From positions 62,598,228-62,662,227 of the forward strand of contig NW_023605083.1 in assembly GCF_014898055.3 (NCBI RefSeq): a stretch of 64,000 bases of DNA. Direction: 5' to 3'. The notes under the pieces were generated by a model. It did no database searches. It was not told the origin of the DNA and saw nothing but the letters and a program-made list of their open reading frames with translations. How positions within the stretch are numbered: the stretch's first letter is position 1; each line of letters starts with the position of its first letter. Shown here piece after piece: positions 58,986 through 64,000 of the stretch. This DNA comes from Talpa occidentalis. Its lineage: Eukaryota > Chordata > Mammalia > Eulipotyphla > Talpidae. The translations under genes and the position numbers were made by a program.

Positions 58986-59589
58986 ATGGAATTTCCTTCT
59001 GAGATCCCTGGGTGGTGGGCCCCTCTGTGACTCTTGTGTTTCTCACCTGGCATTCTGTTGAGCTGACACCAGCTAAATGTATCCTCTGAACTCCCCATGC
59101 GCCCTTACCCATGTCTTCAATCTTAGACCTAGATACATGCTGTTATCTCGCTCCTAAAACCCACGGTTACCCTATAGCATAGAAACATTTGCTTCCCACC
59201 ATTGCAATGAACACAAGTTTCCTTCAGCCTCCATCCCATGCCCCTCAGCTTCCTCTGCTGGCAACATTTTCTAACTTGGTAACTTTTCTCGTTCTCTTTT
59301 AAGGGGGTTCCAAGCCTTTCTCCAGAATCAGTCTACCTTGCATAGAATTTGGCTATTTCAATTTCAGTGACCTTCTCTATAGCCAACTTACAGAGAGAGA
59401 GAACCCAGTTAAGAGAGTTTAAAATAATTAAGAAAGAGAAAAGATGGTAGGTACTCAAAGGAAGTTAATAAATAACTCAATGTGGAGATTAAATGCAGAG
59501 TTCATGAAAAACCACATTGTCTCCATTCTCCACTTCATTTCAGGTTCTTCTTCAATTTGAGCACTATAAAACATTTGAACTGGTGATAG
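58986..59589. other. Unique sequence, no gene seen
   Basis: No recognised feature. Confidence 0.45.
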
Positions 59590-60060
59590 TTTTTATTTTA
59601 TATAATCTCATTTCATTTTAAACTCATTCTGTAGGTAGACATGTTCATTATCATCATACTCATTTTATGGATTTTGAAACTGAATCTCAGAAAGGCATTT
59701 AAGGGGGCCTCCCTGGTGGTACAGGGGTTAAAGTCTCAGTGCTATCAAGCTATCACCAGCCACTGTGACACAAGTTCAATCCCTAGCCAGGGAGCTACCC
59801 ACATGGCGCAGCAGACCTCTCCTGTCTCACCCACTGCTCCCCTCAGCAGTGTATTTCAGTAGATCTGCCTGTTCTGCTCCCCACTCTGGTGAATCCTCTC
59901 ATCCCACACCTCTGCCCACACCCCAGTTCTTGTATGCATAAATAAATAAAAATAAACCTTTAAAAAAAAGAAAGAAAGACAGTCATACAGTCAAGGAGTA
60001 ACAGAGATATCCTGGCTCTAGTGCCTGTTTTCTAAAACATTGCTCTGTACTCAAGGGTTC
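59590..60060 (-). repeat. MIR SINE split by a later T+ SINE
   Basis: Left part: 'actcattttatggattttgaaactgaatctcagaaagg' (complement of the MIR 3' core). After the inserted SINE (59703-59968) it resumes with 'cagtcatacagtcaaggagtaacagagatatcctggctc'. Order and spacing fit one interrupted MIR. Confidence 0.7.
59703..59968 (+). mobile_element. T+ SINE, intermediate I/II, inside MIR
   Basis: Head 'ggtacaggggttaaagtctcagtgctatc'; the tail is 'tgcataaataaataaaaataaacc'. Flanks AGAAAGGCA/AGAAAGACA give a degenerate duplication. Confidence 0.9.
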
Positions 60061-60299
60061 AAGGCTATTATGGCTTTCAGACTAAGAGAAAGTAACCAAC
60101 TAAGACTAATTAGTTTTTCTAGGACTCTGGACCCTGACTCTCTTCCAGATGCATTTTAATGGTCCTAGGAGAAAGAACCTGATAAGGATTAAAATGTTAA
60201 TACTTAAATACTCTCAGGGAACCAGAATTATCTGTAGGAGCAAAGTAATAATATTGAGTCTCAACTATGTGATTATGCTGCACTAGGAATCTTCCTTAT

Positions 60300-60435
60300 T
60301 TACTTTATTCTTCAAATGACCCTTCTAAGTACATACTATTACATCCATTTTACAACTGAGAAAATGAAGTTTTAAAAAAAAGTTAAGTGACTTAGTCTTT
60401 AGGGGCATTTAATTCAGGTCTCCCAGGCTACAAAT
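60300..60435 (-). repeat. MIR SINE fragment
   Basis: 'ccattttacaactgagaaaatgaagttt' then 'gttaagtgacttagtctttaggggcatttaattcaggtctcc'. MIR core in complement. Confidence 0.72.
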
Positions 60436-60869
60436 CCTGTTTTTTCCAAGATGCCTTCTAATTGCTTTATTTTCTTTTAGAAAAATCAAGTAGTGCAATC
60501 TTCTCCCCTATAGTCTCTGACCTATGACCATCTTTAATTCTGCATGAAAAGATTAAAATGATAAAGAGATTAAAATGATTCAAGTAATCAATTTCTGATT
60601 ATCTTAAGTTGCCAAACAAAGCTAACTTATCCCAAGAGCCAAGACCTTTCACCAACAAAAGGAATAAAACAAACACATTACTTTATCTTTCGTTATGTGG
60701 TTTGCGACTCCCAGCGAAAGGAACTCAGCTGTAAAATTAAGAAACGAAAACCAAATGGCTCACAATGAAGTTCTGGAATCTTTTCTCTTTAACAGGTAAG
60801 AGAAAGGGAAAAAACAAAAATTGGGCTCAATAATTAGTTTTTTGGAATGATGGTGTTCTAAAGAAAGAA
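60436..60869. other. Unique sequence, no gene seen
   Basis: No recognised feature. Confidence 0.45.
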
Positions 60870-61050
60870 CATGACAGTTAGGATTCCAGTCTCAGTTCCG
60901 CCCAAGCCAATCGTTTTATTTCCCTAAGGTACAGTTTTCTCATCGCTACAATTAAGCCAACAACTGCCTTGCTTAATCCACTGAATTATTGGAAGAATTA
61001 AACAAGAGATGTTACATTCAAGTGTTTTATAATTTACAAAAACTATTTAA
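60870..61050 (+). repeat. MIR SINE
   Basis: 'gattccagtctcagttccg', 'ttatttccctaaggtacagttttctcatc', then 'tccactgaattattggaagaattaaa'. MIR order on the sense strand. Confidence 0.72.
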
Positions 61051-61074
61051 ATATATTGCTCTTTCACCATCATT

Positions 61075-61200
61075 ACCTTTGGAGTCAAATAGGTCAGGGT
61101 TTATGTCCTAATTCAGTTACTCATTCTATCTAAGATGTTGGTCAGGTCATCTAACCTCTCTGTCTTTCCATTTATTATTTATAAAACAGATGTAGTGAAT
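61075..61200 (+). repeat. MIR SINE fragment
   Basis: 'ttggagtcaaataggtcagggtttatgtcctaattcagttactc', then 'ggtcatctaacctctctgtctttcc'. A second, adjacent MIR in the same orientation. Confidence 0.72.
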
Positions 61201-62789
61201 ATTTGTTATTTCCCTACCACAGAATCCAATCCCCTCTCTGTCATCCTAACATTATCCATAATAATCTTTCAGGAATCCACTCTTCCCCCATGGAGTTCAA
61301 ATACTTTCACTAACCTTCCTCTACCTCGGTTTCCATGGTGAGCCTTTAACAGAGAAGCTCACTAGGGGAAAATTCTGGGTCAGCGTTGAGTGTTAGCTCA
61401 GAGAGATATTCCTGTTTGGTTTCTCTAGGAGGGAGGGAAGACTTTGGATCCTAGAAATCAGAAGTCAGACAGCATAGTTTTCAGAAGATGGGAATAAGGA
61501 AAAGGAAAAGGTCAGCGAATCAAGGAGGAGCCAGGAGAGGCTACACAAAGGGTTCTGACATGCCCCCAAACCACCTCAGTGGCTTTGCCTGATAGACATT
61601 GGGCTGCTGTAACTAGAAAAAGACAGGCAGTCATGGGACTCAGAAAGGGGAACCCTTATTTCAGGTTTCCTGTCGGAAGAAACACAGTAAATTTTTCTTA
61701 GATAAGCAAAGTTAGTTTCTTTGACTAAGTTCTTCGTATGTCAAAGTTCTTTGCATGTTACTATTTTATGTCCTACCCTGCATGTATCTTCTCTTAAGAG
61801 GACTCTCCCAAAAGCAGACTATCCTTGTCAGTGTGTTTTTGTGAGGAGGAAAACATGAAAAAAGAGGAGGGTAATACTGAGGCTTTGATTGCAAAAGAGA
61901 ACCCAGAGGACTCAGATGGGTGAGGAAGACAAAAAGCGTGTGTGTTCCATCCCAGAGGGCACACAGCTATCTCTAGATAAGGCTGACCTGGAGGGTCAAA
62001 TGCTGGAATAAGCTCAGGAGAAAAGCAATTGGGTTCATGTCAAAAAATCCTAGATGAGACCTGTCTTAGCACATCCTGGGGTAAAAATGAAGGTCATACC
62101 AAACAGCACTGGCATGGCAACTTATGATTAGGATTTATTGTTTGCAAATCAAAATTCACGATTAGATCACCAGAAAAAATATGAAATATCTGCCCCTTGG
62201 GAGTTAAACAGGGAGCAAAATTTTAAAATCCTTTCATGTCATCACACTGGTGTGCTTCCAGCCAGCAGGGGTGCTCCCAGTAACTGATAACCAAGAGCCA
62301 TTTGAGAGCTAGAGAAAGTTCTTCCAGACAACTTTCTTAGACAGTGTCATTAAGCTTCTTGTTTCCATGAGCACCATATTATTTGTTTCAAAAGATTTGC
62401 TGTGACCTCGCATGTTTTAAAGTGTCTGGACTTCATGTCTTATTTAGAAAGTCAGCACATCCCATATCTGAGCAAGTAACGTGATGTGACAGAATAACCG
62501 TGTGAAGTTCAGCCCATTCACGCTGGCAACCAGGAAATTACAGAGGCACACAATGCTCACCATGAGGGTGTAACAGAGGAGGTGCGCGTGCTTGTGTATG
62601 TGTGAGGGGGCATGGGAATCTTAAGGGAGAACAATTTTTCCATAAACCAAGTAAAACATTAAATTTAAAAAATTCAGTGATGTTAAATTTTGACATCAAT
62701 TAAGTGTTCACCTTCTTCTGCATTTTGCAGTACCCATGTGGCTGAGACATATCACGTTGGGATTTAGATGAATTTGCTAAGACTCTCCA
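61201..62789. other. Unique sequence, no gene seen
   Basis: No recognised feature. Purine-rich around 61420-61560. Confidence 0.45.
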
Positions 62790-62965
62790 GCTCTGGTTCA
62801 GCCCTTGCTGTACACAGGAACCACCTAGGACACTTACAGAACTACTGATGCTTGGGTTCCATTCCTTGAAATTCTGATTGAACTGGTCTAGAGTGCAGCC
62901 TGAGCACTGACTTGCTGTAAAGTCCCGTGCTGACTCTAAGGAGCAGCACAGTTTAAGAATAAGAT
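62790..62965 (+). repeat. MER5A-like hAT-Charlie DNA transposon
   Basis: 'tacacaggaaccacctaggacacttacagaac', then 'gcttgggttccattccttgaaattctgattgaactggtctag'. It follows the non-autonomous hAT element plan 'catcagaatcacctggagg...gggccccacc...gattcagtaggtctgg'. Confidence 0.6.
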
Positions 62966-63054
62966 CTCTCTACAGCTCTGTAACTTTAAGTATGGCCTGA
63001 GGAGGGGTGCTTGATATAAATGCAAGTGTCAGGCAACATCCAGGTCCAGGGAAT

Positions 63055-63245
63055 CAGAATCTGCCCTTTACTAAAACTCCAGGTGACTCACAGGCATATT
63101 CGGCAACCCCAGTCCATTCCACAGAGCAGCAGTATACCTCCTGGCTGTACATTACAATTATCCAGAGAACCTTTAAAAATCCTGATGCCTGGGTCTTCCT
63201 TACAGAGATTCTGATAGAGTGTGGCCCAGGAATGGCTTTTACATT
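63055..63245 (+). repeat. Second MER5A-like element
   Basis: 'gctgtacattacaattatccagagaacctttaaaaatcctgatgcctggg' and 'agattctgatagagtgtggcccaggaatggctttta' fit the MER5A plan better than the first copy. Confidence 0.65.
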
Positions 63246-63400
63246 TTATTTTATTTTATTTAGATATTATTTATTTATTTTTGTGTAGAAGAAGTGGGTA
63301 GAGGCCAGAGGTGCAGGAGATGAGAGGATTCACCAGAGCGGGGAGCAGAACAGGCAGATTTACTGAAATACACTGGTGAGGGGAGCAGCGGGCAAGTTTC
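63241..63400 (-). mobile_element. 5'-truncated T+ SINE, subfamily I
   Basis: Minus-strand tail and body only. It starts with 'ttttatttagatattatttatttatttttgtgtagaag', and ends at 'gaggggagcagcgggca', so the tRNA-like head is missing. Inserted at the edge of the MER5A-like element. Confidence 0.88.
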
Positions 63401-63589
63401 ACTTCTACCTCCCCTGGCCCCCAGGCTTCTAGATGGCAACATTCAGATCCTATTTAATAGCACTTCTTGGCTCTGCATTTGGTTGTCTGATCCTGACACC
63501 CTGGAATACCTCTCTGTGCACGAGCCTCTGTTCATGTCTGTGCAGGTCACCTCTGGTCTAGAGGGCAATCATGGGACAAGATTTTCTAC
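63401..63589. other. Unique sequence, no gene seen
   Basis: Short pyrimidine-rich spacer, no recognised feature. Confidence 0.4.
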
Positions 63590-64000
63590 TTCCATTTCTC
63601 CCAGCTTCATTGAGGGATAAACTGCCAAATAAAAACTATATACATTTATGAAGTACATTGCAATGACAATATAGACATAGTGAAATGATCATCAGAACGA
63701 AGCATATAATGTACCTATCACCTCATGTTGTTTACCTTTGTGTGTGTGTTGATAATATCTAAGATCTACCCTCCTAGCAGATTTCAAGGATACGATATAG
63801 TATTGTTCATTACAAACACCACATATGGTAGGTTCCCAGAACTTACCCATCTTGCCACTGAAAGCTCGTGCCTTCTGACCATTATTTCCCATTTCCCTTA
63901 TCCCTTATGCCCTGGCAACCCCACTCTACTCCCTGCTTCCGTGAGTTCCAATTTATTAGGTTCCACGTATCAGAGTTCCTCCTTTCCTTCTTAGTCATGG
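63590..64000 (-). mobile_element. Antisense L1 3' UTR, continues past the window end
   Basis: 'ccagcttcattgagggataaactgccaaataaa', then 'gaaatgatcatcagaacgaagcatataatg' and 'gatctaccctcctagcag' match an old L1M 3' UTR in complement, followed by 'ctcgtgccttctgacc'. The open frames of 66 and 89 codons are L1-derived. Confidence 0.82.

Noticed and set aside
1..64000. CRISPR arrays, operons, phage or plasmid features
   Set aside because: The repeat content, SINEs, L1s and splice-type signals are those of a mammalian chromosome. No regularly spaced direct repeats occur.

Overview
This is a gene-poor stretch of a placental mammal nuclear genome. Support comes from ancient mammal-wide repeats (MIR, L2, MER5A-like), several ages of L1 LINE, one CpG island, and 21 copies of a tRNA-derived SINE. 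The SINE has a tRNA-like head with A and B boxes and a pyrimidine-rich body (about positions 130-220). Its 3' end carries AATAAATAAATCTT(A)n, the T+ layout of a polyadenylation signal plus a pol III terminator. It is not primate Alu, a rodent SINE, pig PRE-1, cetacean CHR, horse ERE or vespertilionid VES as I know them. A laurasiatherian is likely. A rhinolophoid bat (Rhin-1-like SINE) is my best guess, but I cannot verify it without a library search.

Layout. 1-6.9 kb: old LINE remnants and two SINEs. 6.96-10.17 kb: a 5'-truncated sense L1 with two SINEs inside it. 10.2-14.1 kb: L2-like debris and one SINE. 14.35-17.45 kb: L1 fragments on both strands. 17.5-29.0 kb: mostly unique sequence, with SINEs, L2, MIR and L1 tails. 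29.02-29.46 kb: a solo LTR with 4-bp target duplications. 30.4 and 33.0 kb: two local tandem duplications. 33.7-34.95 kb (with a second patch at 35.36-35.6 kb): a CpG island with GC boxes and strong splice-donor matches on both strands, so a promoter and first-exon region of an unidentified gene. 39.08-39.80 kb: two minus-strand open segments bounded by splice consensus, both phase 0, which are the best candidates for internal coding exons. 40.8-43.88 kb: a minus-strand L1 carrying a younger L1 tail, a (GT)n tract and a SINE. 44-64 kb: unique, intron-like sequence with MIRs, MER5A-like elements, more SINEs and another L1 3' end running off the window.

No intact protein-coding gene, rRNA, functional tRNA, CRISPR or provirus with genes is visible. 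Most long open frames are translations of SINEs, L1s or the CpG island. I did not find a previously undescribed functional system. The points most worth a second look are the SINE family and its short head-only copy, the nested insertions with readable target duplications, the solo LTR, the tandem duplications, the CpG-island regulatory cluster and the candidate exon pair.
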